Source: Oscillospiraceae bacterium
Lineage (GTDB): Bacteria > Bacillota_A > Clostridia > Oscillospirales > WRJC01
Assembly: GCA_009782405.1 (NCBI GenBank)
Contig: WRJC01000049.1
Location: 1-23,275, forward strand
Reading direction: 5' to 3'
DNA length: 23,275 nucleotides
A program made the translations under genes and the position numbers. Below are positions 1 through 7,207 of the stretch, piece by piece; the first letter of the stretch is position 1, and every line of letters begins with the position of its first letter. The notes under the pieces were generated by a model. It had not been told where the DNA came from, did no database searches, and was given only the letters and a program-made list of their open reading frames with translations.

Positions 1-15
1 TACGGAATTTTACCT

Positions 16-98
16 GTAGGGGACGTCGTCCTCGACGTCCCGCGAGTCTGATTTCACACAAATTCTTACCACGGGACGTCGAGGACGACGTCCCCTAC
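16..98. repeat. REPIN-like inverted pair of GTAG-headed palindromes
   Basis: Two 27-nt arms (16-42 and 72-98) are perfect reverse complements separated by 29 nt. Each arm is itself a hairpin: GTAG head (16-19), a 9-bp stem GGGACGTCG/CGACGTCCC (20-28 and 33-41) and a 4-nt loop TCCT. The second arm mirrors this and ends in CTAC. A GTAG or GGAG head followed by a short palindrome is the hallmark of REP elements mobilised by RAYT (TnpA_REP) transposases, and two REPs in opposite orientation make a REPIN. No RAYT gene is in the window. The structure is seen directly; the REPIN assignment is inference. Confidence 0.75.
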
Positions 99-179
99 CA
101 CCTATCGACCAATACATCGCCTTTATCCATTGTTTTCCCCTCGAACTTCACGTTAAATTAATTAATTTTTGAATAAATC

Positions 180-208
180 TTGAAAAATTCTATATTTTGT
201 GATATAAT
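180..208 (+). promoter_or_regulatory. sigma-A type promoter upstream of truncated Rpn gene
   Basis: TTGAAA (180-185), a 17-bp spacer and TATAAT (203-208). Transcription would begin near 215, only about 12 nt before the first possible start codon and without a ribosome binding site. The promoter may therefore be a leftover or a fortuitous match. Confidence 0.5.
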
Positions 209-226
209 AAACAGTCAAAAATTGCA

Positions 227-985
227 TTGATTGATTTTTTAAACAACATTTTAGCAAACAAAAACGAAAGCATCGTAGATTTAACCGTCGTGAATAATGA
301 AATGCCTGTAGAATCAAATCGGCGCAAAAAATCGAGGTTTGACATACGGACAATATTCGGGAACGGTGAACAGGCACTCGTGGAGATGGAATTTAAACTC
401 AAAGACAATTTTCACAGGCGCAGTTTGCATAATGTGTCGAGATTATATTCGTCACAGGCGATAAACAGATTAGACTACCGTAGCTTGAAAAAAAGTTATA
501 TGGTCGGTGTAATGGGGTATAACCTGTTAGATGAGGGTTTCGGGTATCACAATACATTCTCATTCAGGGACAACCAAGGGAGAGAATTATCCGACGATAT
601 GCAGATAATCTATTTGGAATTGGAAAAAACAGCGCATTTGCTTGATAAACCTGCGGAAGAATTGACAAACGCAGAGTGTTGGGCGTTGTTTCTGAAATAC
701 GCTTCATATAACGATAAACAATCGGTATTGGAAAAAATATCGAAAAAGAACGGAGGGGTCAGAATGGCAATTGATGTATTGAAATATATAAGCAAAAGTG
801 AAATGGAACGCATGGCCTACGAGGACGAAATTCTCGCGGAAATCGACCAAGAGGCTGAATTTGATTATAGGCTGAAAAATGAAAAAATCGAGATGGCAAA
901 AGAAATGTTGTTAGAGGGAGAACCTATCGATAAAATAATCAAATATTCAAAATTAACCAAAGAGGAAATTGAAAATCTTATGTAG
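227..985 (+). CDS. Rpn family / PDDEXK_2 putative transposase-nuclease, N-terminally truncated
   Basis: This 252-codon frame matches the Rpn (recombination-promoting nuclease)/PD-(D/E)XK transposase family. These are DNA endonucleases linked to RecA-independent recombination and are often multicopy in Clostridia. Visible features are a nuclease core with Asp39 (SRFDI), then Glu55-Phe-Lys57 in VEMEFKLK, a following Arg/Tyr-rich helix, and the family's typical C-terminal tail (EMAKEMLLEGEPIDKII...LTKEEIENL). Homologues usually carry about 25-30 more residues before the LIDFLNNIL segment. Here the frame opens only at 203, after a stop at 200-202. The only early start is TTG at 227, with no Shine-Dalgarno. 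The first part of the gene is therefore probably lost and this is likely a remnant, although the catalytic residues remain. A REPIN-like element lies just upstream. Confidence 0.7.
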   Translation: MIDFLNNILANKNESIVDLTVVNNEMPVESNRRKKSRFDIRTIFGNGEQALVEMEFKLKDNFHRRSLHNVSRLYSSQAINRLDYRSLKKSYMVGVMGYNLLDEGFGYHNTFSFRDNQGRELSDDMQIIYLELEKTAHLLDKPAEELTNAECWALFLKYASYNDKQSVLEKISKKNGGVRMAIDVLKYISKSEMERMAYEDEILAEIDQEAEFDYRLKNEKIEMAKEMLLEGEPIDKIIKYSKLTKEEIENLM

Positions 986-1043
986 GAACAATCCATTTTG
1001 TAAATTTTTAACTTTTTCGCACTTCTTGGTTCTACCTACCGTT

Positions 1044-2030
1044 TTAGCCATATATTTTTTCCTTTACATAATCGAGCCGCGCAATTTGGTTTATCCATTT
1101 TTGCGGTATAGCTTCATATCCATAGTATATTCCCGCAAGTCCACCGGCGACGGCGGCAACCGTGTCTGTGTCCCCGCCCAAATTTACGGCTTTCAAAACA
1201 CAGCTTTCGTAGCTGTCGGTAGCCGATAGGCACCACAGAGCCGCTTCGAGCGTGTCCACGACATATCCGCCGCTTTTGATGGCCTCTTTTGGCAAATCCA
1301 TGAAACCGTCCTCGAAAATCCGATTGTAATACTTTAACTCATCGGCATATTCGTCTTTGTTTTCATACCACTTTTTAACCTCGCGAACGCCGGAATATAT
1401 CCCGCTTTTTAAGTCAGATGCGGCGAACAAACTCACGGCGACCGAGAGGTATAGCCCACAGGCGATATGGCTTCTCTGGTGCGCGTGTGTCAGCGACGAA
1501 ACCTCGTGGATGATTTTGTGCGCTTCTTCATTGTCCGCAAAATCTTTACCGTACTGGGCATAAAGATAAAACGCGAGCGGCAAAATCCGCATCAGCGACC
1601 CGTTGCCGTTGTCTTGCTCGAATATGCCGCCGCATTCGAGCGGCTCTGTCCCGCCGGCGAACCGCGCCAATGCCCGCCTCGTGGTTATCCCGATGTCGAA
1701 CACTTCCCCGTGCGGAGTGTATTCCGCTTTTTGCTTCCACAGCAAAAACTTGCGCATAATGTCGAAATAGTCAAGGCCGTTTTTCAGGCTGTCCAACAAA
1801 CAGAGCGTCATGCTCGTATCGTCGGACCATGTTCCCGGCGGCTGGTTATATGTCCCGTACCCGCGCATATCCGTTACGGGGTTGTGCGCAAGCGATTCGC
1901 GGCTCGCGAACTCGACCGGCACGCCGAGCGCGTCTGCAACGCACAGGCCAAGTATGCCGCCCAAGGTTTTTTCTTTCAGATTGATGGGTTTTGTCGGGTT
2001 CGAATCATCTGCCTTGTTCTCCGTAGCCAT
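1044..2030 (-). CDS. ADP-ribosylglycohydrolase family protein (DraG-like)
   Basis: A 328-residue protein of the ADP-ribosyl-glycohydrolase (ARH/DraG) family, which removes ADP-ribose from proteins or small molecules using two Mg2+ ions. The N-terminal metal motif GTWSDDT (residues 66-72) follows the GLCVADALGVPVEF opening helix. The C-terminal metal motif GGDTDTVAAVAGG is intact, as is an internal LTHAHQRS segment. Length is normal. The start is set at the second of two adjacent ATGs (2028-2030), because GGGAGG (2038-2043) lies 7 nt upstream; an in-frame ATG at 2043-2045 has no ribosome binding site. It is transcribed from its own minus-strand promoter and converges on the Rpn remnant. The substrate cannot be told from sequence. 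No partner ADP-ribosyltransferase is visible nearby. Confidence 0.9.
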   Translation of the reverse strand: MATENKADDSNPTKPINLKEKTLGGILGLCVADALGVPVEFASRESLAHNPVTDMRGYGTYNQPPGTWSDDTSMTLCLLDSLKNGLDYFDIMRKFLLWKQKAEYTPHGEVFDIGITTRRALARFAGGTEPLECGGIFEQDNGNGSLMRILPLAFYLYAQYGKDFADNEEAHKIIHEVSSLTHAHQRSHIACGLYLSVAVSLFAASDLKSGIYSGVREVKKWYENKDEYADELKYYNRIFEDGFMDLPKEAIKSGGYVVDTLEAALWCLSATDSYESCVLKAVNLGGDTDTVAAVAGGLAGIYYGYEAIPQKWINQIARLDYVKEKIYG

Positions 2031-2062
2031 CATCAAGCCTCCCATTTGAAATTTATGTAATT

Positions 2063-2092
2063 ATTGTAACGCGCAGACGGCTGTTTTGTCAA
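2063..2092 (-). promoter_or_regulatory. promoter of the ADP-ribosylglycohydrolase gene
   Basis: Read on the minus strand: TTGACA (2092-2087), an 18-bp spacer and TACAAT (2068-2063), ending about 20 bp upstream of the ribosome binding site of the DraG-like gene. Confidence 0.7.
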
Positions 2093-2186
2093 GAGCTTTA
2101 AAAGGAAAATTTTGTGGTATTGGTAGAATTATTTGTATTTTTATGGTATAATATTTAAAATTATAAAAAATCGGAGAAAAATAATT

Positions 2187-2381
2187 ATGCCTGATATACA
2201 GCATGAAAAACTCGCACCAATAGTGCGAGAAATTAGCTGGACGAAAAATATCGTGATTATGGAACGCTGCAAAGACGATTTGGAGCGGGAATTTTACATA
2301 AAAATCGTAAAAAAATTCGGCTGGACAAAAGACGTTGTGATTAATAAAGTTGAACGATTGACGATTCTTGATGGACAATAA
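2187..2381 (+). CDS. DUF1016/YhcG-like N-terminal-domain fragment
   Basis: A 64-codon ORF with a good ribosome binding site (GGAG 2173-2176, 10 nt before ATG) and a TATAAT at 2147-2152. The peptide matches the middle of the DUF1016 N-terminal domain of YhcG-type PD-(D/E)XK proteins. Visible blocks are LAPIVREISWTKN, then DDLEREFYI and a second tryptophan motif, FGWTKDVV. Complete family members are several times longer, with a long N-terminal helix bundle and a C-terminal nuclease domain, both missing here. It is most likely a remnant, possibly still translated. It lies just upstream of the helicase-HNH gene, a neighbourhood consistent with phage- or defence-related DNA. Confidence 0.6.
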   Translation: MPDIQHEKLAPIVREISWTKNIVIMERCKDDLEREFYIKIVKKFGWTKDVVINKVERLTILDGQ

Positions 2382-2446
2382 ATTAGTTACTTTGTTATAA
2401 AATTTATATCGTAAAAATTATAAGATTAAAAAAGGAGACAATAGAA

Positions 2447-5023
2447 ATGGAAGGATACTATTCATTAGATGTAGCGGAAAAAATAAAAGAAAGAAAAAAT
2501 GATAAACCAAAACAGCCTCATCCTCATCAACAAAAAGCGTTTACTGCGCTATCGAATATATTGCCTACGCCAATAAAAGGATACAGCGGGACGCTGTTAG
2601 TTTTACCAACTGGCGGCGGAAAAACTTTCACCGCTGTAAACTGGATATGTCGTCATATCCTTTCAGCAGGAATAAAAGTCCTTTGGCTAGCGCAAACAGC
2701 TTATTTACTTGACCAAGCCGCACAAGAGTTCGATAACGAGGTACACAATGCCAACGGGCGTAAACAAATTAATATGCGTTTGGTTTCCAGCAATACCTTT
2801 CACGCCAATGCCGGAACTATCAGCGTAACCGATGATATTTTAATATGTACCACCCAAACTGCAATCAGCTCATTTAATGCAGAACCTCTGGACGGACAGG
2901 GTAATATTACTCAAACACCATTTAGACGTTTTATTGAAAGTTGTAAAAACAGTCAACTCTTTGTTGTCGTTGATGAAGCACACCATACCCCTGCTTATGG
3001 TTGCCGGACATTGTTGTGGGGAGAAAAAATTGACTCTAATGATACGAATACGCAAGATTCATTTCGCACGGTAGTCAAAAATTTATATATTTTAGGATTA
3101 ACCGCAACACCAACTAACATGGATAAACGAATCAGCGGTTGGCTCAATATTATCTTTGACAAAGGAATTTGTTATGAGGCGAAAAAAGAAGAACTCCAAA
3201 TGCAAAGTATTCTTGCCGTACCCGAATATATCGAAAGGCAAACCGGGATGGAATTTGAAGTTGACGATGATTTATTTGACAGATTGATGCACAAACATAA
3301 AGACCTGCCCGAAAATATCATAGAATATTTAGCGAAAAATCAAGGACGCAATAGTTTTATTGCCAGTGATTATGTAAACAATAAAAATAAATACGGAAAA
3401 ACAATAATATTCGCTGACAGATGGTTTCAATGCGAACAAATATTGAAAAATTTGAAAGAAAAAAATATTAAATCAGAAGCCGTTTATTCTATGATAGCAA
3501 AAAACAGCGGCTCATACGAATACGGGGCAGGTCGAAGCGATAATAATGAGCACAACAAGAAAGTTATGGACGATTTTCGCGCCGGGAAATATGATGTTTT
3601 GGTAAATGTAAAAATGCTTACCGAGGGTATTGATGTACCTGATGTGAAAACCGTTATGATAACTCGGCAAACCACCAGTAATATACTTATGACACAAATG
3701 ATGGGACGTGCTTTACGTGGCAAAAAAGCGGGGGGCGGCACAAATAAAGATTTTGCCAATATCGTATTTTTTCATGATACATGGAAACGGCTTATTAATT
3801 GGGTAAATCCAGTAGGCGACACAAATTTCGAAAAACCCACCGCTCCGCCCAGAAATCCGCTTGAATGGGTTTCTATTCATTTGGTAAAACTGGCCGCAGG
3901 GGATATTGAATTTATTGGTTTTGAAAATGTTCCATACCTGACTTTTATTCCTGTCGGATTTTTTGGATGCGAATATACTGTATCCATATCAGATAATGAA
4001 GAAATGGCATCATTTGCAGAAAATGTAGTAGTTTATGATTTCAATAAAAATAAATATTTTAAATTGATAGACTTTCTCAAGGGGCAGAATTTGACTATAT
4101 ACGCAGACGAAAAACTCACCGATAAACAATTTGAAAAATATTCAGATCAAATGATAATAAATTTTTTCGATGAAGAAAAAGATAATTTTGATGGATTGTT
4201 AAGAGATAATATAACAAAAATCGTCAGACATATGGCACAAAATAATTTGACAGAGCCGAAATTTCTTGCCTTTGATGATCGTAGTCGCTATGATATGGAT
4301 AAAATTGCAACAGACTATATTGATACATCATTTTCGCAAGCGAATAATATTTTAAAGAATATGTTTGCGGATTCCGCTATGTACTGGCAATATTTATATA
4401 AGACATTTGATAATTTTAAAAATGCGTTTAATAAATCTTTGGAAAAAATTTTGAACCCTCCAGATCCAAAAGATGACTCTTCTAATCGAGATTTTCATCC
4501 AATATCGAATGGAACAAATGAAATAACGCCGGAATTAAGACGGCAGGTTTTTATCCGTGATAATTATACTTGTCTGTGCTGCGGAAAAATTCAAAGTCGA
4601 GGATCCAAATTTCAAGCCGACCATATAATTCCCGTCAGTATGAGCGGTAAAAACGACATATCCAATTTACAAACCCTTTGCTCTGTATGTAATAAAATAA
4701 AAGGCGTTAATCAAATAAATTACCGTGCAAAAACATCTCCGTTATCTGTTCCAAAAACGAAAATTAATTTTCATAAGTCGGTTTATACGGATATGCCTTT
4801 TAATGCAATTTCACGGATTGTCAATGAATTTTATCATTGCGATGCTATGTACGAATTAAAAAAAAGCGATACAAAAAGAGGGCAATTTTATAATGTTTGG
4901 GAAATAATGCTTTATGCCGGAAATAATCCTGAATGGTTGGAAAACCATTCAATGGAATTGTTAAAATATATACATAATTTTCTTGGACAAAAGCAAGTCG
5001 AAAAAATTTTAATTAAAAATTAA
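2447..5023 (+). CDS. SF2 DEAD/DEAH-type helicase fused to C-terminal HNH endonuclease
   Basis: An 858-residue protein. The N-terminal two-thirds is a superfamily 2 helicase/translocase related to restriction R-subunits. Motif I is LPTGGGKT (53-60), motif II is DEAH (176-179), motif III is GLTATPT (217-223), motif V is TEGIDVPD (392-399) and motif VI is QMMGRALRG (417-425). After an unassigned region of about 250 residues comes an HNH nuclease: Cys709/Cys712, Asp725-His726 (ADHIIP), Asn740 and Cys745/Cys748, so two CxxC zinc knuckles surround the active site. A tryptophan-containing C-terminal tail is unassigned. AAGGAGA sits 9 nt before ATG. The HD hydrolase follows after 17 nt, suggesting one transcript. 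Fusion of a DNA translocase with a nuclease suggests a role in restriction of foreign DNA (inference). I cannot match it to a named defence system. No methyltransferase or specificity subunit is adjacent. Confidence 0.85.
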   Translation: MEGYYSLDVAEKIKERKNDKPKQPHPHQQKAFTALSNILPTPIKGYSGTLLVLPTGGGKTFTAVNWICRHILSAGIKVLWLAQTAYLLDQAAQEFDNEVHNANGRKQINMRLVSSNTFHANAGTISVTDDILICTTQTAISSFNAEPLDGQGNITQTPFRRFIESCKNSQLFVVVDEAHHTPAYGCRTLLWGEKIDSNDTNTQDSFRTVVKNLYILGLTATPTNMDKRISGWLNIIFDKGICYEAKKEELQMQSILAVPEYIERQTGMEFEVDDDLFDRLMHKHKDLPENIIEYLAKNQGRNSFIASDYVNNKNKYGKTIIFADRWFQCEQILKNLKEKNIKSEAVYSMIAKNSGSYEYGAGRSDNNEHNKKVMDDFRAGKYDVLVNVKMLTEGIDVPDVKTVMITRQTTSNILMTQMMGRALRGKKAGGGTNKDFANIVFFHDTWKRLINWVNPVGDTNFEKPTAPPRNPLEWVSIHLVKLAAGDIEFIGFENVPYLTFIPVGFFGCEYTVSISDNEEMASFAENVVVYDFNKNKYFKLIDFLKGQNLTIYADEKLTDKQFEKYSDQMIINFFDEEKDNFDGLLRDNITKIVRHMAQNNLTEPKFLAFDDRSRYDMDKIATDYIDTSFSQANNILKNMFADSAMYWQYLYKTFDNFKNAFNKSLEKILNPPDPKDDSSNRDFHPISNGTNEITPELRRQVFIRDNYTCLCCGKIQSRGSKFQADHIIPVSMSGKNDISNLQTLCSVCNKIKGVNQINYRAKTSPLSVPKTKINFHKSVYTDMPFNAISRIVNEFYHCDAMYELKKSDTKRGQFYNVWEIMLYAGNNPEWLENHSMELLKYIHNFLGQKQVEKILIKN

Positions 5024-5040
5024 CTTATGGAGATTTAATA

Positions 5041-5595
5041 ATGGGCATATTAGAAAAAGCAATTTCATTTGCGGCGGAGAAACATTCCGGCTATGTGCGC
5101 AAAGGCAGCGATATTCCATATATTGTCCACCCGTTGGAGGCTCTTGCCATAGCCGCCGGTATAACAAGCGACCATGATATTCTTGCCGCCGCAGTTCTTC
5201 ACGATGTAGTCGAGGATACACCGGCGACATTGGAGGACATCGCAGAAAAATTCGGCGAAAGGATTGCCGAATTGGTAGCGTCCGAAAGCGAGGACAAAAT
5301 GTTTGATTTGCCGCCGTCGGAATCATGGAAGTTAAGAAAAGAGGCGACGATTCAAGCGTTACAAAACGCTTCAATAGATGAAAAAATTATAGTTTTATCC
5401 GATAAACTGTCAAACATTCGCGCTATTCATAGAGATATAGTCCGTGAGGGCGATGTTATATGGGAAAAGTTCAATCAAAAAGATAAAAAAATGCACGAAT
5501 GGTATTACCGCGCAATAGCAGACGCTTTAACAGAGATTTCGGATTATCTTGCATATCAGGAGTTTTGTCGGTTGATAGATATGGTTTTTAGGTGA
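5041..5595 (+). CDS. HD-domain hydrolase, MESH1/SpoT-hydrolase type (putative (p)ppGpp hydrolase)
   Basis: A 184-residue single-domain protein with the full metal-binding set of the RelA/SpoT-type HD hydrolases: His30 (IVHPLE), His54-Asp55, Glu58-Asp59 (LHDVVEDT) and Asp121 (LSDKLSN). Length and spacing match stand-alone MESH1-like enzymes, which cleave the 3'-pyrophosphate of (p)ppGpp using Mn2+ and in some cases act on NADPH. There is no synthetase or regulatory domain. GGAG (5029-5032) precedes the ATG. It lies 17 nt after the helicase-HNH gene, so the two are probably co-transcribed. Whether it works with the helicase or is a separate cargo gene is unknown. It is the last gene before the tRNA-fragment scar. 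Confidence 0.85.
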   Translation: MGILEKAISFAAEKHSGYVRKGSDIPYIVHPLEALAIAAGITSDHDILAAAVLHDVVEDTPATLEDIAEKFGERIAELVASESEDKMFDLPPSESWKLRKEATIQALQNASIDEKIIVLSDKLSNIRAIHRDIVREGDVIWEKFNQKDKKMHEWYYRAIADALTEISDYLAYQEFCRLIDMVFR

Positions 5596-5682
5596 AACAG
5601 AAAGGCAGAGTTATAAATATGGTAATATGATTATAATTTGTATATCAAATAAATCTATTAAAGCAAAAACCCAAAATTTCAA

Positions 5683-5705
5683 TTCGATTCTCGTACGGGT
5701 CACCA
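5683..5705 (+). other. tRNA 3'-end fragment (T-loop to CCA), probable attachment-site scar
   Basis: These 23 nt read as T-loop TTCGATT, T-stem 3' strand CTCGT, acceptor 3' strand ACGGGTC, discriminator A and CCA. The expected 5' half of the T-stem (ACGAG) and the rest of a tRNA are absent from the AT-rich sequence upstream. A hairpin-plus-T-run terminator follows within 6 nt, as after a genuine tRNA gene. A 3' tRNA fragment with the native terminator is what remains at the distal end of an element integrated into a tRNA gene. The acceptor sequence resembles that of some tRNA-Lys genes, but identity is not certain. Confidence 0.65.
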
Positions 5706-5710
5706 GTTAT

Positions 5711-5756
5711 CCAAAGGCTCAAATCACCCATTTTATGGGAGCTTTGGGCTTTTTTA
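5711..5756 (+). terminator. intrinsic terminator downstream of the tRNA fragment
   Basis: CCAAAGGCTC (5711-5720) pairs with GAGCTTTGG (5739-5747) with one bulged G. An inner CCCAT/ATGGG stem and a TTTTTT run (5750-5755) complete it. It would also end transcripts from the helicase/HD operon. Confidence 0.75.
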
Positions 5757-5869
5757 TTTGCCTTGGGAAAAACGTCGTGCTCTTTTTTTCCTTTTGCAGC
5801 GGGTTTATGACAATCAATAGATATAGGCCAAATTTATTTGTCATAAGCATAGCGGCAGTTCGATTGTTC

Positions 5870-5898
5870 TTTACATATCGAATCTTTTATGATATAAT
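5870..5898 (+). promoter_or_regulatory. promoter of the acetyltransferase-like/DUF6320 operon
   Basis: TTTACA (5870-5875), a 17-bp spacer and TATAAT (5893-5898), about 22 nt before the AGGAG ribosome binding site at 5921. Confidence 0.65.
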
Positions 5899-5932
5899 AG
5901 GGGAAATTTATATTTATGACAGGAGCGCAATT

Positions 5933-7207
5933 TTGAATAAATGGTATAAACTTGATAATGCGGCGAAACTTTTTCCGTCGGTTACAAGTATAAAAAACTC
6001 ATCTGTTTTCAGGGTTTCCGCTGTTTTGACAGAAGCGGTGGACAAGGAAATTTTACAAAAAACGGTTGACCATGTTTACGACAGGTTTCCAATGTTGTTT
6101 GTAAAAATGCACAAAGGTGTATTTTGGGATTATTTCGACAACAATTACAACAAATTTCTCATTCAGGAGGAAATTGATTTTCCTTGCGGCAATATAAACC
6201 AAATAGAAAATAACGGATATTTTATCAAAATATTATATTTCAATAATAGAATTTCGATTGAAGTATTCCATTCGCTGACCGACGGCGGCGGAGCGATTGA
6301 ATTTTTAAAAACAATCTTGTTTTATTATTATAAGTTTTTAGATAACAACATCGAAAGCGAAGGCAAAATCGTCTTGACTGACAACAGCGTATCCGCCGAT
6401 GATTTGGAGGACAGCTTTTTTAAGTACTACGAAAAAATGAAACTCCAAAAACATAAATCAAAACATTCGTTCCGCATTAGGGGAATTCCCTTTGAAACAT
6501 ACGGAAACAATGTAATCACAGGAGTAGTTTCGGCAAAAAAATTAAATGAAACAGCAAAAGCAAATAAAGCGACAATAACTTCATATCTGGCATCGCTGCT
6601 TGTTTATTCCATTTACATGGCAAGCCAGAAATATACTCACGACAAAAACCCAATAATTATATGCGTGCCTGTAAATTTGAGAAAAGCGTTTCCGTCAAAA
6701 ACGCTCCGGAATTTTTTCGTTACGGCAAATATAGGGATGAACGTCAATAGTGCCACAAAACTCGAAGAAATCATCAGTGAAATGACAGCGCAGTTAAAGA
6801 AAAAAACAGAAACGTTCTCCCTGCAAGAGCTGATTTCAAACAATGTCAAATATGAAAACAATATTTACACAAAACTTGTGCCATTATTTCTTAAAAAAAT
6901 TTTTATTTTGATAGGCTTTAACATTATGGGCGAAACAAAAAAGAGCATGACTCTTTCAAATATGGGAAATATATCAATTCCGGAAGGGCTGGCGTCAAAA
7001 ATAAATCTTATGGAAGCGGTTCTTTATCCTACGCCGAAAAGCCCCATAAACTGTGGGATTTGTTCCGTAAATGATAAACTGGCAATCAGCTTTTCCCGCA
7101 CTATAATAGAAACTGACATTATCAGATATTTTTTGAACTATATTTCAGAAAACGTCGGCTTGGACGTGGCCGTTTATTCTAACGATTGGGGTGAATCCCG
7201 TGAATAG
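5933..7207 (+). CDS. alcohol acetyltransferase-like protein (condensation/BAHD fold)
   Basis: A 424-residue protein of the CoA-dependent acyltransferase/condensation-domain fold. The diagnostic catalytic motif HSLTDGG (His113 to Gly119, HxxxDG type) is present, and the N-terminal NKWYKLDNAAKLFPS opening is characteristic of the clostridial alcohol-acetyltransferase-like group. The start is the TTG at 5933-5935. AGGAG (5921-5925) lies 7 nt upstream, a promoter sits just before it, and the conserved N-terminus begins there. The frame stays open further upstream but covers the promoter, terminator and tRNA scar, so that part is not coding. The gene overlaps the following zinc-ribbon membrane protein, a pairing I recognise from other Clostridia. 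The acyl acceptor is unknown, and acetyltransferase activity is inferred from family only. Confidence 0.8.
   Translation: MNKWYKLDNAAKLFPSVTSIKNSSVFRVSAVLTEAVDKEILQKTVDHVYDRFPMLFVKMHKGVFWDYFDNNYNKFLIQEEIDFPCGNINQIENNGYFIKILYFNNRISIEVFHSLTDGGGAIEFLKTILFYYYKFLDNNIESEGKIVLTDNSVSADDLEDSFFKYYEKMKLQKHKSKHSFRIRGIPFETYGNNVITGVVSAKKLNETAKANKATITSYLASLLVYSIYMASQKYTHDKNPIIICVPVNLRKAFPSKTLRNFFVTANIGMNVNSATKLEEIISEMTAQLKKKTETFSLQELISNNVKYENNIYTKLVPLFLKKIFILIGFNIMGETKKSMTLSNMGNISIPEGLASKINLMEAVLYPTPKSPINCGICSVNDKLAISFSRTIIETDIIRYFLNYISENVGLDVAVYSNDWGESRE

Noticed and set aside
1..227. CRISPR-like repeat at the window start.
   Set aside because: Only two inverted arms with no direct repeats or spacers; the REPIN-like reading fits.
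1467..2060. Long plus-strand open frame opposite the ADP-ribosylglycohydrolase.
   Set aside because: Antisense shadow of a well-supported gene with intact family motifs.
5627..5932. Extension of the acyltransferase-like frame about 100 codons upstream.
   Set aside because: It would run through the tRNA fragment, a terminator and the promoter. The TTG at 5933 has a proper ribosome binding site and the family N-terminus.
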